Positions 20,412 to 32,046 are shown, counted from the first letter of the stretch. The stretch: 64,000 nucleotides of DNA from Agapetus fuscipes (GCA_951799405.1 OX637336.1:16845479-16909478), one strand, 5' to 3'. Numbers and translations are program-made. The notes: generated from the sequence alone by a model not told the origin.

Positions 20412-22084
20412 ACCAACGATACATCGATAGGGTTTAATTGCTCTAGCTAATGGTTTGTGATTTGTGACTAGGAAAGAAAATTTGTTGGTCAGATTGGCCC
20501 ATTCCAGTTTCTCGTGACAATCTTGATGATTATGATAAAAAAAAACGGATCGTAGAATATATGATTTTTTTTTCTTTTACGGTTATGCAAGTCTGTTAAA
20601 TTGATAAATTGCTTTAATAACGAGTAAAAACTTTTCAAGCGTTCTTGCGGTCAGAATTATACAGGCAGTTATCCATAGTTTGGTCCCTCGCAGTCTGCAG
20701 AGAGCCTTCATCCCTTAGAGAGGGTGAACTTGCGCGGTGTAAGGGCCAATCTAACTTTGGCCATACGTTATGGAGCGAGAATATAAAGGGTGCGATCCCA
20801 AGTGTAAAACATCTCAATCATAGAGTTTTTCCTAAACTGTATAGAAGATAAAACGCTCTTTGAAGGCACTGTTTTAGTTTTTATACAATTTTTAGGAAAC
20901 GCTATGGTAGAGTTTAAACGTTATGTGTTATTTTTAGAGTTCTGAAAGTGAAGGGAAGATTTCTAGTGTTAAATTTACAAACACATGGGGTGTATTCAAC
21001 GGGTATTGTGTTTGACAGAATAAAAATCTACAAAATTGAAAAAGAGTATCCTTGGTTTTGTGTATATCTAAGATGTATTGTACATTTATACAACTTCTTT
21101 CAGATTTTTATCCCAAGGGGTAGTTTTCGTTTTTGAAATCTATTTTTCAATGTTAAGAGAGTCTGCCTTGTGTCAGATATTTGAGTGGGGTTTTTTTCTG
21201 GGTGTCTGAATGCAGAGGTCCTCATTCGCTATGAAGGTTGGAAATGAACTCAAGCTTTCTGCTCGCAGGGCAAACGTTCTTCTAATTGGGGGATGATGTA
21301 CGAGTGGATGATTTCTTTCCTGTAACACCATGGGTCTTTGTGTTCGGTATTTACATTAGTATATGTTTTAAATTCGAGATAAATGTTATCATTAGAGATT
21401 CAATAGTAATGCTCATACATACACCCGCAGGCACGTGTATATTAATAAATAAACATGCTTCTAGTGTATTATTTTATTTATGAACATAAGACAATTTTAA
21501 CCTTATATGAACGTTAAATCAAAAGTTTTAGTTTTTTTAAATTAGAAATAAAATTTAAAAATGTAGAATTGTTAAAAACAAGATTAGCCAACCTCGTATT
21601 ACTATAGATTAATTGAACAAATATAAAACAAACAAAAAATATTCCCTACAGAAAATAACCATATTATAATCGTTTGTAATATGTACTTCTTTATTTCGTT
21701 CTCCTACTCGAAAAAAATACTCTGGGAAAGTGGAAATACAGGCGAAAGAATTCTCCAAAATTAAACTCGACACTCGGCGCCACAATCTTCGCTGATTTTC
21801 CCCTCGGGGGCGGGTTTTCCCCGTGCAAATAAATTTGCGAAAGTGGTAAAAAAATATATCACACAATGTGTGCAAATTACGTCGTCAACTGAGCGAAAGA
21901 GAGTCTATCATTAAGGTAGAAGAAATGTGTAAAAAAATATATTGAGGGGAGAGAAAATACAGAAATTTGTGTATTTATTGCCGTGTCTGTTAACATTTGC
22001 GGAAAAGCGACTACGATATAATCTTGTACTTAATTATTTTGACTTATTTCGGTTCCGTTTTCTTCGTGCATTTGTTCTCGGTGA
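20412..22084. other. Unassigned 1.7-kb spacer
   Basis: No gene. Around 20880-20920 aaacgctatggtagagttta recurs as aaacgctatggttgagttta at 42350-42368, suggesting a low-copy repeat. At 21285-21330 ggatgatttctttcctgt matches the 3' end of the CR1-like LINE. Frames at 20645-20851 and 20635-20817 are antisense overlaps without domains. Confidence 0.35.
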
Positions 22085-22190
22085 TCGTGATTGAGAATAA
22101 AAGGCTTGATCAGATTGGTGAAATTTTGAAAGAATGGGATAGATGTACAGAGTGAATGTAAGAGAAGGCAATGAATAATTAAATGAATAA
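22085..22190 (+). pseudogene. LINE-E fragment, upstream of the C terminus
   Basis: cagattggtgaaattttgaa and agaatggga match the segment 60430-60480 that precedes the LINE-E C terminus. The terminal motif itself is lost. Confidence 0.45.
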
Positions 22191-22234
22191 ATTTAAAGTG
22201 TCTTGGCTTAGACATATCTCCCCAACACGATTAA

Positions 22235-22445
22235 AATAAGTTAACAAATATAATTACTACACAGTTAGGTAATTCAACTTTGAGGATATTAGCGAACCGT
22301 TATAATTATATCTCCATCCACAGGGTACGCAGGGATTTGTGCTAATTTCGGTGATTAAAAAATCAGTTCATCCTCAGTCGTCGTGAAGAGTTGTGAAGAC
22401 GTTGGCTAACGTTGGCTAACGCAACGTCGCCAACGAAATTTAGAG
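22235..22445. repeat. Low-copy repeat K, rearranged
   Basis: 22240-22305 is the reverse complement of the K block at 11215-11290. 22375-22440 carries cagtcgtcgtgaagag and cgtcgccaac in direct orientation. It also holds a short tandem acgttggcta duplication. Confidence 0.4.
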
Positions 22446-22484
22446 AATAAATAATTATAAAAAATTATAAAAAAAAAAAACACA

Positions 22485-22560
22485 GAGTTTTATTTTCACA
22501 AATTGAGTATTTAATACCACCTCAAGTACTTTCGACTTATTCACGTCATTTAGAAATTTA
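22485..22560 (-). ncRNA. Hammerhead-like motif, decayed
   Basis: The minus strand reads CTAAATGAC, GTGAATAA, GTC, GAAA, AGTACT-type palindrome, TGAGG and then a gaaaataaaactctgtg end. It is a relative of 41707-41755, with which it shares the GAC/GTC stem II, GAAAGTACTTGAGGTG and the same downstream end. The CTGANGA box is broken. Confidence 0.45.
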
Positions 22561-22599
22561 GAGTATGGTGGACCAAATTTTCGAAATAGCCAATGAATG

Positions 22600-22740
22600 G
22601 GATATCCAGAGTCATAATAAAAGGAGATCTTGTATGAAAAAGGTTATGACTCTGGATGAAATGAAAGAAGTATGCAAGGATCGAAAGAAATGGCGGTTGA
22701 TCTGTAATGCTGGCGGTTAAAGCTGAGGCTTTTAAAAAAA
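22600..22740 (+). pseudogene. LINE-E C-terminal fragment
   Basis: A short frame reads MKKVMTLDEMKEVCKDRKKW then RLICNAGG and a stop. Nearly the same peptide is at 59098-59215, so both come from recent relatives of one LINE. Confidence 0.65.
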
Positions 22741-23239
22741 AAAATTGTAAAGACTGTTTTGTAGTTTTTTAATTTTTTACTGTTTAATTGTTTAGAGTTT
22801 ATCCCCCTATAATATAAAATGCAATGGCCTCCCCATACAAAATAATTGTGCGTTAATGGATGACAAACTGAAGAACTCCTGAACAGATGCACGTCATATT
22901 CACAACAAATATTGTTCAGGACTTGGGATGTGCTTCCTCATCATTAATAGATTTTTAATTGTTGTTTTTTAAATAAATAAACATGATCAATCACAACACC
23001 TTTTTATGTAAAACCTATGCGAGAAACAAAACTCATTTTGACATTCGAATTTCAAATAAATTGCCAACACTTCAACATACGCTTCAAAGTTGCCATACAA
23101 GTCGATTCTTTTTCGGTTGAATTCCGTTGAGTACCTACCTATATTCTTTATTTATTTCAAAATTATACTTCAACCAGTTATAACATGTATTTTTTAGAAA
23201 TAATGACGATCGATTAGGTCAACTTTTTATATGAAACCA
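22741..23239. other. Unassigned spacer
   Basis: AT-rich. No supported gene or repeat. Confidence 0.3.
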
Positions 23240-25785
23240 TACTTATTGCGGCATTTAATTTTTTTAAAGTATTATTATAATATACAATCTAAGTTGCATA
23301 GACGCATAAACATTTATAATTCATATTCAATGCACTACTCCACGGAGACACGAGTGAGTTTGCGCTTACAAATGCTGCATGTGTATTTACAAATAAAAAT
23401 TTCAGCCTCTCATGACCATAAGCCCTGCAACTTTTGCTGACCTTTTCAGAAACAGGGATAACATTTGTTAAGTGAACCCATTTATGCGATATGGGTGGTA
23501 AGCCTCATACTAACCCTTAAGTCAAGGAATTTGATTCAACAACGTTAAATTTAATTTATAATCTAAATTTGCAAAAAAAGTTATTTGATGATTCAAACTG
23601 AATGCACGCCCACAAACTGGCAAATGTCATTTCACGTTAACATATAGTTGTGGCGCTTGATTTTTTATAAATATTAGAATATATAATCTAAGTTGCACAG
23701 ATACAATAACTTTTATAATTCATATTCAATGCATGCCCCCCTGGAGACACGAGTGGGTTCGCACTTATAAATGCTGCATGTGAACTTACAAATTAAAATA
23801 AAGGCCTCTAATGAACATAAGCCCTGCAACTTTTGCCAACCTTTTCAAAAACAGGGGAAACATTTGTCAAGTGAACCATTTTTTGCGATCTGGGTATTCA
23901 AGCTCATACTTCCCTATCCGTCAAGGATTTGAGTTTAAAAAATCCTTCAACAACGTTAAATTTAATTTATAATCTAAAGTTGCAAAAAAAGTTATTTGAT
24001 GATTCAAATTGAATGCACGCCCACAAACTGGCAAATGTCATTTCACGCTAACCTATAGTTGTGGCGCTTGATTTGTTTTAAATATTAGAATATATAATCT
24101 AAGTTGCACAGATACAATAACTTTTATGATTCATATTCAATGCATGTCCCCCTGGAGACACGAGTGGGTTCGCACTTATAAATGCTGTATGTGAACTTAC
24201 AAATTCAAATTAAGGCCTGTAATGAACATGAGCCCTGCAACTTTTGCCACCCTTTTCAAAAACAGGGGAAACATTTTTCAAATGAACCATTTTTTGCAAT
24301 ATGGGTATTCAGGCTCATACTAACCTATAAGTCAAGGAATTTCTAATCTAATCTAAGCTGCAAGGATATATATCATTTAAGATTTATATTCAATGCATTC
24401 CCACAAGCAGACATGTATAATTTCGCGCTGGCACATGCCGCATGTGGACCTACATTATAAAAACCCAATCTCAAATGAACATAAGCCCTGCAACTCTTGC
24501 CATCCTTCCCTGAAACAGGGGTGAAATTGGCAAAGTGAACCATTTTTCACAGTATGGGTGGTCAGCCGCATACCAACCTATAAGTCAAGGATTTGAGTTT
24601 GAAAAATCCTTAAACAACGTTTATCTTAATTTATAATCTAAAGTTGCAAAAAAACTTATTTGATGATTCAAATTAAATGCACACCCATAAGCTGGCAAAT
24701 GTCATTTCACGTTAACATATAATTGTGGCACTTGAGGTTTTTAATATATTAGAATATAAATCTAAGTTGTAAGATACATTTTATAATTCATATTCAATGC
24801 ATGCTTCCATGGAGACACGAGTGAGTTCCCGCTTAGAAATGCTGCATGTGAACTTACAAATTTAAATGAAGGCCTCTAATGCACATAAGCTCTGCAACTT
24901 TTACCGACCTTTTCAGAAACAGGGGGAACATTAGTTAAGTGAACCCATTTATGCGATATGGGTGGTAAGCCTCATACTAACCCTTAAGTCAAGGAATTTG
25001 ATTCAACAACGTTAAATTTAATTTATAATCTAAAGTTGCAAAAAAAGTTATTTGATGATTCAAATTAAATGCACACCCACAAGCTGGCAAATGTCTTTTC
25101 ACGCTAACATATAATTGTGGCACTTGATGTTTTTAATTTTAGAATATAAATCTAAGTTGCATACATACATTTTATAATTCATATTCAATGCATGCCCCCA
25201 AGCAGACATGAGTGAGTTTGCGCTTACAAATGCTGCATGTGTAACTACAAATAAAAATTTCAGCCTCTCATGACCATAAGCCATGCAACTTTTGCCGACC
25301 TATTCAGAAACAGGGGGAACATTAGTTAAGTGAACCCATTTATGCGATATGGGTGGTAAGCCTCATACTAACCCTTAGGTCAAGGAATTTGGGTTTGGAA
25401 AATCCTTAAACAACGGTTATCTTAATTTATAATCTTAAGTTGCAAAAAGAGTTTTGATGATTCAAATACAATGCACACCCACAAGCTGGCAAATGTCTTT
25501 TCACGCTAACATATAATTGTGGCACTTGATGTTTTTAATTTTTGAATATAAATCTAAGTTGCATACATACATTTTATAATTCATATTGAATGGATGCCCC
25601 CAAGCAGACATGAGTGAGTTTGCGCTTACAAACGCTGCATGTGCAATTATTACAAATAAAAATTTCAGCCTCTCTTGACCATAAGCCCTGCAATTTTGCC
25701 GAACTTTTCAGGAACAGAGAAACATTCGTTCAGTGAACATTTTTTTAGGTATGGGAGGTCAGCCTCATACCTCATGCTTCATACA
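23240..25785 (-). repeat. Tandem array of a ~0.4-kb unit built from family A
   Basis: Each unit is a ~250-bp minus-strand family A copy (about 23277, 23675, 24089, 24755, 25140 and 25547) followed by a ~110-bp A-like 3' half (aagttgcaaaaaaagttatt, caaactggcaaatgtcattt). The marker aatttataatct recurs at about 23550, 23957, 24620, 25012 and 25417, i.e. periods of ~410, ~660, ~395 and ~405. The long interval contains an extra A copy at 24342-24590. Confidence 0.85.
24342..24590 (-). mobile_element. Family A repeat inserted into the array
   Basis: This copy has an ordinary A1/A3-like sequence (cccacaagcagacatg, agtatgggtggtcagccgc) and a TTAGA-type tail. The surrounding array copies share cctggagacacgag or ccaagcagacatgag variants instead. 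It accounts for the one long period in the array. Confidence 0.7.
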
Positions 25786-25923
25786 AGAATCTCAGAACAT
25801 GAAAGAACTAAATAACCCTTTTACCGCAATTTTTTTTCAAATTACTTCTTAAAGCATTTAATTACTATGAAGGAGGTGTGAGGAAAAATTATTGCGAAGC
25901 CAGACTCACTCTGCCCGAAGGGC

Positions 25924-25961
25924 CTAGCAGACAACCGTGCGCAGCACGGTCAGTCTGCTAG
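25924..25961. repeat. Two-tier perfect hairpin
   Basis: ctagcagac pairs with gtctgctag (9 bp), enclosing accgtgc and gcacggt (7 bp) with small unpaired joints. It sits in otherwise AT-rich sequence after gcccgaagggc, itself a near palindrome. Confidence 0.7.
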
Positions 25962-25997
25962 TTTGTTTTATATATTTTAATGTATTAATTACTTGTA

Positions 25998-26240
25998 TTC
26001 CTTGACTGATGGTATGCGGCTGACCACCCATACTGTAAAAAATGTTTCTGTTTCAAAAACTGTTTCAGGGAAGGTCGGCAAGAGTTGCAGGGCTTATGTT
26101 CATTTGAGATTGGGTTTTTTTTATATTGTAGGTCCACATGCGGCATGTGTAAGCGCGAAATTATGTGTGTCTGCTTGTTGGAATGCATTTTATATGAATC
26201 TCAAATGATACATAATCTTTGCAGCTTAGATTTAGATGTA
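25998..26240 (+). mobile_element. Family A repeat (A1)
   Basis: Begins ttccttgactgatgg and ends cagcttagatttagatg. Around 26046-26066 the usual ggttcactttgccaatgtca is replaced by ctgtttcaaaaactg, a small local rearrangement. Confidence 0.8.
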
Positions 26241-26315
26241 AGTTCTCCCATAACGGTTCGTCTAATATCCGAAAAGTTTAATTACCTAACTGTGTAGTAA
26301 TAAATATCTATGTGT
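26241..26315 (+). repeat. Low-copy repeat K
   Basis: ccataacggttcgtctaata to aattacctaactgtgtagta, directly after the family A tail. This is the best-preserved K block. Confidence 0.45.
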
Positions 26316-27379
26316 TAAAAATGCCAAACGACCGTAATTCCAACTCAAACCTGAAAGTTTGTATTTTTCGCTTAACAAAGTCACTTCCGGCCCTTAGTGG
26401 AATAAAAAACAGTGGAACAGTCACAGCTTATATAAAATGTGTGTAAATAATGTCAGAAAGTATCGACTTAATAATTGTTTGCTCTGCAAAATGAATAGGA
26501 GCGTCAGACATGGATTAGGGGAGCAGAAGTAAGAAGAGATCTTCAAAGGATTTGTGTGCCTTCCAACCACACACTCGTTTGCGAGTATATTATGTAGGAA
26601 CGTGTAACAGGAACCTAATGGTTTTCATGTACTCCTAATATCTTATACGTTTAAATATATGAAAAAAAGGAATTTATTAGAGTTGAAGCATTCACATTTC
26701 TCCTCGATCGTCGCAAGTTGTCTACGGGCTTAGAAACCATGAAAACAGATTGAAAACCGACAGGGCATCAAATAGATCATAAACAATGCCATGTTATCCT
26801 CTAGATTTGCTAAGAATTATTGCTTCGCAACCAAATAAGCGATGTTAACGCAGCAACCTGGCTGGAGTTCGTCGTAATAAATAAGTCGAAATAGATCCAA
26901 TTTTTAATGCTCGCCAACAGCTTGGTACACACGAAAACAATTAGTAATTATAATGAGACAGTAACCATTTTTACTCCATTTTGACTGCATTGTTTTTCGT
27001 AGTTTTTTTTACAACTTCATTGATCTTGAAGGAATCATGACCTTTGAAAAAGAGGAAGACGATCTCCAATATCATAATCTTTCCTAATTCCTACTGGCAA
27101 CACATAAAATAAGAGGTGTTCTCATCGCTGCAAAATGTACCAGTGTAACCTTTGCATGCGATATTTTTAATCTCGCTTTAATTAGCCACTTCAAAGCGGG
27201 AACTTACATACTCGTACAAAAGCCTGTATGAAAAACCCCGTGTAGCCAAACAAAAGTTCAAACAAATGCCACATACGAGTACATATTTGCTTTGAGGACA
27301 CCAGTATAATGAGACGTCTTTGTCAATGGATTCCTTGTCTTGAAAATGTGAAAAAAAAATCTTGACATTATGGATTAGC
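26316..27379. other. Unassigned 1.1-kb spacer
   Basis: No gene or classified repeat. A 75-codon minus frame at 27178-27405 runs into the palindrome below and has no domain. Confidence 0.3.
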
Positions 27380-27441
27380 GCCCTTGCAGTGACAGTTACT
27401 GTCACTGCAAGGGCGTTTCGTGACTACTGTAGTCACGAAAC
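27380..27441. repeat. Two adjacent perfect palindromes
   Basis: 27380-27414: gcccttgcagtgacagt, one t, then its exact reverse complement (17-bp arms). 27415-27441: gtttcgtgactac, one t, then its exact reverse complement (13-bp arms). Outside both, agcgcc and ggcgct also pair, giving a three-way, cloverleaf-like structure between TA-containing flanks. Confidence 0.9.
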
Positions 27442-27556
27442 GGCGCTATAAAAATCATCATAATCATTAATAAATTCAGTATAATCTATATTCTATAACC
27501 TACCTTGCAGTTATGATTACTTTCATGAACTTTTCAGGTCCATTCTTCCTTGTTGC

Positions 27557-28332
27557 TTGATTGATAGTTTGGTACGAGGCTTACTCCCATACAGTAAAAA
27601 TTAGCTGATTTGTGTCAATGCCACAACTTTAGGTATTTAGATTTATTTTCAATAAAATATGTCATACGAGTATGACAGGTAAAGCCTAGTACGAATAACA
27701 ATTTAAAAACATATCAAAAGGGTTATATTGTTACGAAATTAGGGTTCAATTGTCTTCAAATTAAAAATACACAGGTCTTCTTCAATAGTTATTTATTTTA
27801 CACAGTTACAAAATTTATTTTCACACTACTTTCTCGATTATTCCATTGGTTTCGGTTCACTGATCAGATGGCTTCGATGTGTTTGTTAGTCGCTATGATA
27901 CTGGCCCGCTCTGCAGGCCATTCGCACCTTTATACTCTGTAGAGCAGTATGATCTAGAACCAAAGTTGCTAGACGGTTCCAGAGTAATTATTACTTCTCG
28001 ACGCTTCACGTACTACCTAGAGATACAACCAAAATCCTACCTACAAATGTAATACAGAATTCCTATAATTATAACAAGTACCTACTTAGCCTAGAGAATT
28101 CTACACTTATACACAATTATCGATCCTACCTACCTATACCTATGAGGACTCTTATAACTATAACTACCCATACTTATTTCAATATTTATATTTACATAAC
28201 AATATCTTTTGCTACTCGGCATGCGGCATAAATGTGTATGCGTAAACTTACACATGTTTTCTTGTGGGGGTGCATGAGATATGGATTTTAAATGTCTGTT
28301 ATATATCTTTGCAACTTGTATTACAGATTTTT
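27557..28332 (+). mobile_element. Family A repeat split by a solo LTR
   Basis: A 5' piece (27557-27630, ggtacgaggcttactcccat, caatgccac) and a 3' piece (28208-28332, cggcatgcggcataaatgtg to ttgcaacttgtattacagat) in the same orientation flank other DNA including the LTR. Middle sequence of the A element is missing, so deletion accompanied or followed the insertion. Confidence 0.6.
27729..28201. mobile_element. Solo LTR, family I, copy 2, with 4-bp duplication
   Basis: 473 bp from TGTTACG to CATAACA, with ATAT immediately on both sides (27725-27728 and 28202-28205). No internal retroviral-type genes are next to it, so it is a solo LTR left by recombination. LTRs of this size with TGTTA...TAACA ends are common in Ty3/Gypsy and BEL elements; which one cannot be decided here. 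Confidence 0.75.
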
Positions 28333-29235
28333 AATGCAAATACAAAAGCAAAAACTTTTTCAGTTTGTTCTTAGATTATATAAATTGTATGATAAGTGTA
28401 ATGGGTATGAAGAAAAGGAAAAATTACAATGAGGTCGGGATTTTGAAAAAGGCGTGAAAGTAAACATCCCGGCTGGGTTGCTAGGGAAAAGACAAACAAA
28501 TATTTTGTCCCATAAAAGACTGATGTTTGCTCGCGAAAATAAAGTTTCAGACTCAAAAATATTGTATTGTCACTCCTAGCGAAATTATGAGAAAGGTACA
28601 GAGCTACTAAAAACCCCGTAAAGTATTTCGCAAAATAGAAAATTGACTTTGTTCGATTTTCTCATTTTTCCAGATCAAATAAAAAGAAAGTAAGTATATT
28701 TTTGTAAAATATCTCAATGTCACAAACAAAATAAACTTCTTCTGTGTGAGATGACACGAGATAAATTGTTCATAATGTTATTCCTAGTACCAGGCTAGCA
28801 GGTATTTGAAGAGATCGATAATATTCTGCCCAAGAATCGCTCCCTAACAGGCGGCCACAAGTGCCTTGGGCGCTCCATGCTCAGGCTTTTACCAACTCCC
28901 AACTAATTGGTATTTACACAGATTTCTTATTGTCTCGGCACAAAGGTACCATTTAGCGGAGGACATGTGGGACCTGGTTACCGCGTCAAACACATGCGCT
29001 CCGGATACTTTTGCCTTTGAAGTGGATTGTTTTTTATGACAGGAAATGGGATTTCCTCCAGAGTTTTCTCATTATTGTGATTTTCTACTTCGTGTCTGTT
29101 GAATTATCATACCACACGCTCACTTAGTGGGTGTTGACAACCTCGTTTTCTAGTGAATGGATGAACTTCTGCTGTTTTTTAAAGCATTTTTCCATTTTTG
29201 ATTTATAAGATCATTCATTTTGATCTTGAAATTTC
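28333..29235. other. Unassigned spacer
   Basis: No gene. The segment 28850-28900 (gcggccacaagtgccttggg) resembles the reverse of 32315-32335, a possible old repeat. Confidence 0.3.
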
Positions 29236-29570
29236 GCAACTAAGCTACACATATAGTGTAACTTCTTGCCTACGTTATCCCCGAAGAGGTCGCATGTGGC
29301 GATTCGGGACCTATTTATTTTTACGGGTAAGGGGGCCGGCCTCACACCAACCACTTTCAGTTGAAGTGGGGGTTTCCCAGCTCCCTGGGGGGCTGGTTCT
29401 CATTTCTTGTGAAGGCTGAGTAAACCTTGAGATCGAACCCTTGCTCTCGGCATGGAATGCAAGCATTCTACCAATTGAGCTATCGACCTTTTTACGAGCT
29501 TGGTCGTCGTCGCTACAAAGTGCCAATTATCCAGCAAGATCCAGTTGCTGTAAGGCTGGATGGACTTTAG
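29236..29570 (-). mobile_element. Chimeric SINE-D/B, longest copy
   Basis: On the minus strand: SINE-B segment (ccatccagccttacagcaac ... gacgaccaagctcgta), SINE-D tRNA-like head (gctcaattggtagaatgc), an internal deletion joining gggttcgatctc directly to aaggtttactcagc, then the full SINE-D body to agttacactatatgtgtagc. It shares both joints with 5375-5566. Confidence 0.75.
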
Positions 29571-29649
29571 GTGGTTTTTAGCGATGTTTCACAATGTTAC
29601 TCAATTTTATTTTCCAAGAAAAAAAAATGTAAAGCAAAGGTTTTGTTTT

Positions 29650-29862
29650 AAGACATTGAAGTGGGTTTCAGCTCCCGAGGGGGCTGGTGCTCATTTCTTG
29701 TTAAGGCTGAGTAAACCTTGCTGGTATTTTATTTCAAGTTTGAAATAAGCACGGAAACGAGAAATAATTTATGATACCCTCGGTGAGATTCGAACCCAAG
29801 CACTCGGCATTAAATGCTAGCACTCTAGCAACTGAGCTATTATCTATCTAATGGACGACAAA
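29650..29862 (-). mobile_element. SINE-D copy
   Basis: Contains the head (tagctcagttgctagagtgc, ttgggttcgaatctc) and the segment deleted from the chimeric family (tttcgtttccgtgc, tttcaaacttgaaataaaat). It ends at ttcaatgtctt, missing the 3' part. Confidence 0.75.
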
Positions 29863-30283
29863 CCATAACAAAATATATTTGTGCTTTTCCCCAGCAACCC
29901 GGCCAGATGACGACACAATATTGTCTATGCCAATTCACGTGCGAACCTTATTGCTTTCATCATCAGTTAAACTTTCATACTAAAAACTAAACCTAGATAT
30001 AGTAATTAATATTCTGTATCATTTTAGTTTCTCATTAATTAACCGCGGGTTTAAATGATCATATTAACAATCCCGAAATTCCTGAATTGTGCTTACAGCC
30101 AGTTTATCAAGACATTAACCAGTTTAATTAAACAGTCCTCCTCTACAGCTCAATGTTTCATTAATGTAGGTACGCCATACACCAGAGGAATTCCCGCACA
30201 CACAACTATAAATTCTCTCGACAAAGCAATATTGTTGCATTTATGAATCGGAAGTAATAATATTGTATGTGGGGTGAGGGCAG
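29863..30283. other. Unassigned spacer
   Basis: No gene or classified repeat seen. Confidence 0.3.
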
Positions 30284-30851
30284 ATATGGAACTGGGGGTG
30301 ACACGTTATAACGGCACAGTGACAAAACGACACATTACATAACAATGCATGACAGAGCATCACAGTGACAGTACCAGTGACATGACCAAACCACAAAAAA
30401 ATACATCACTATGACAAAAAATACTTACATAAAACAGAACATACCATAAACGGCACATGAAAAAAACTTCACAAACAACACATACATTTATTTTGCTTCC
30501 ACACGTCATATGCGACATCCTTCAGGGATAACGCGGTAAGAACTTGCTCTTTATGTTCAGCTTAGCTAGGTTTTGTAAACTTATAATGATAATCGGGAGA
30601 CATTATCAAATAATAAATACATGAGTTCAATTTTCTTATATCTCACTTTTTTGTCATACCGTTTTTGGTATTGTACTTTTTTGTGATGTTATTTAATTGT
30701 GATGTAATTTCTTGTGATGTTTTGTTATAGCGATGTTTTTCATGTGATGTACTCTCATTGTGTTGTTTTGTTATGTGATGTACTCTTATTGTGTTGTTTT
30801 GTCATGTGTCGTTTTGTCACTGTGTCGCTCTATCATGAATATGGAACTGGG
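30284..30851. mobile_element. Foldback-like element with 13-bp target duplication
   Basis: Direct repeats atatggaactggg at 30284-30296 and 30839-30851 bound a 542-bp insertion. Its two ends are degenerate inverted repeats of ~150 bp made of short related units (cacagtgacaaaacgacaca on the left, gtgtcgttttgtcactgtg on the right). That is the organisation of Foldback elements. No coding frame is present. Confidence 0.7.
30500..30580 (+). mobile_element. SINE-D 3'-end fragment inside the foldback element
   Basis: gcgacatccttcagggataa, cgcggtaagaacttgc and cagcttagct match the end of SINE-D. It sits in the loop of the foldback element. Confidence 0.5.
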
Positions 30852-31082
30852 TGCTGGAAGGGTGCTGGGGTAAAATCCACCCTTGAAATATTTGCACCTA
30901 GGTAATGGCAGGTTGGAGGGCTCTTGAATGCGATCTTGAAACCGGGAGAAAAATAGACTGGAGTGGTGAATTCGAAATGATGGAAGGAAGTCTTTGTTGG
31001 TAGTTTAAGTATCTTCTTATTCATCATACATACAGAATATAACATTTGAAGATGTGGGAAACTCTATGATATCATGATCGTC

Positions 31083-31335
31083 ACTGGTGTGGTCGAGGGG
31101 TAAGGCGTCGGCTCTCGAATTTACGTTGTGAGACAATCGCAAGTTCGAACCCCGCCTGCGTCGTATGCTAACGACAATAGCTTTGACCCTGGTCCAATAG
31201 ATGTCATTAGGTAATTGTTGAAAACAATATTAAAATAATTAATTATTAATTGACAATGTTAATACCTCTTCATGGCCAGGCAAAATAAGTTGGTGAAATG
31301 CAAGCTCTTCACAAATCTAGTTAAAAAAAATCAAA
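31083..31335 (+). mobile_element. SINE-C copy, complete
   Basis: The best SINE-C head: ggtgtggtcgaggggtaagg then caagttcgaaccccgcc. Body with cgacaatagctttgaccctg, ttaattattaattgac and catggccaggc; end gctcttcacaaatct and an A-rich tail. Confidence 0.85.
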
Positions 31336-31357
31336 TTTAAATCAGGGCTGTTGGACT

Positions 31358-31612
31358 TAAATCTAATCTAATCTAAGTTGCAAAGATATGTTACATTGGA
31401 GATTCACATTACATGCATTCTCACAACCAGACACGTACAAGTTCGCGCTTGCACATACCTCATGTGAACCCACAACATAAAAAACAAATCTCAAATGGAC
31501 ATACACCCTGCAACTCTTGCCGTCCTTCCCTGTAATAGGGTGAAATTGGCAAAGTGAACCATTTTCTACAGCATGGGTGGTCAGCCGCATACCAACCTAT
31601 AAGTCAAGGAAC
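31358..31612 (-). mobile_element. Family A repeat (A3), full length
   Basis: Complete copy with a tail of three to four TTAGA units (atctaatctaatctaag on +). Confidence 0.85.
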
Positions 31613-31834
31613 ATGTCAAGGAAAAATGAGGTCGTTAAATAAAGGTCGACTTTGGAGAGTGGGACAAAATATTTTCGAGGGTACGGAAATAGTATTACGC
31701 CAACCACCTTACTTAAAAAAACAAATCTGCTCATTAGTGAGTAGGTTCTCGTTTATTCTTGAGCCTGACTCTGAACTTCACCGATACTATGGTTCGGATT
31801 AGAAGAAAACGCCAACAAAGGAAACTATGTCCGA

Positions 31835-31868
31835 CACCTTTCTGGGAATCGAACCTTAGCTTTCTGGT
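31835..31868 (-). mobile_element. tRNA-like B-box fragment
   Basis: cctttctgggaatcgaacct in reverse gives aggttcgattccc, a B-box match. No A box follows, so it is a truncated SINE head. Confidence 0.35.
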
Positions 31869-31875
31869 CAAGACC

Positions 31876-32046
31876 AGGGCTGGAAATCTCATCACCACGG
31901 TAATTTTTACCTACCGAATATCGGTAATATTTGTATGAAGACCTGTCAATCCAAGATGCCCGCAAGTAAATAGCTGATTAGTCTTCATACAAATATTTCC
32001 GATATTCGGTAAGTAAGAATTACCGTGGTGATGAAACTTCCAGCTC
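31876..32046. mobile_element. MITE-F copy F3
   Basis: Foldback element bounded by gggctgg and ccagctc; arms carry cttacctaccgaatatcgg-like blocks. The loop reads cctgtcaatccaagatgccc. The arms pair almost throughout. Confidence 0.8.

Noticed and set aside
23240..25785. CRISPR-like periodic array
   Set aside because: Units are ~400-bp diverged transposon copies, not short identical repeats with unique spacers, and the genome is eukaryotic.
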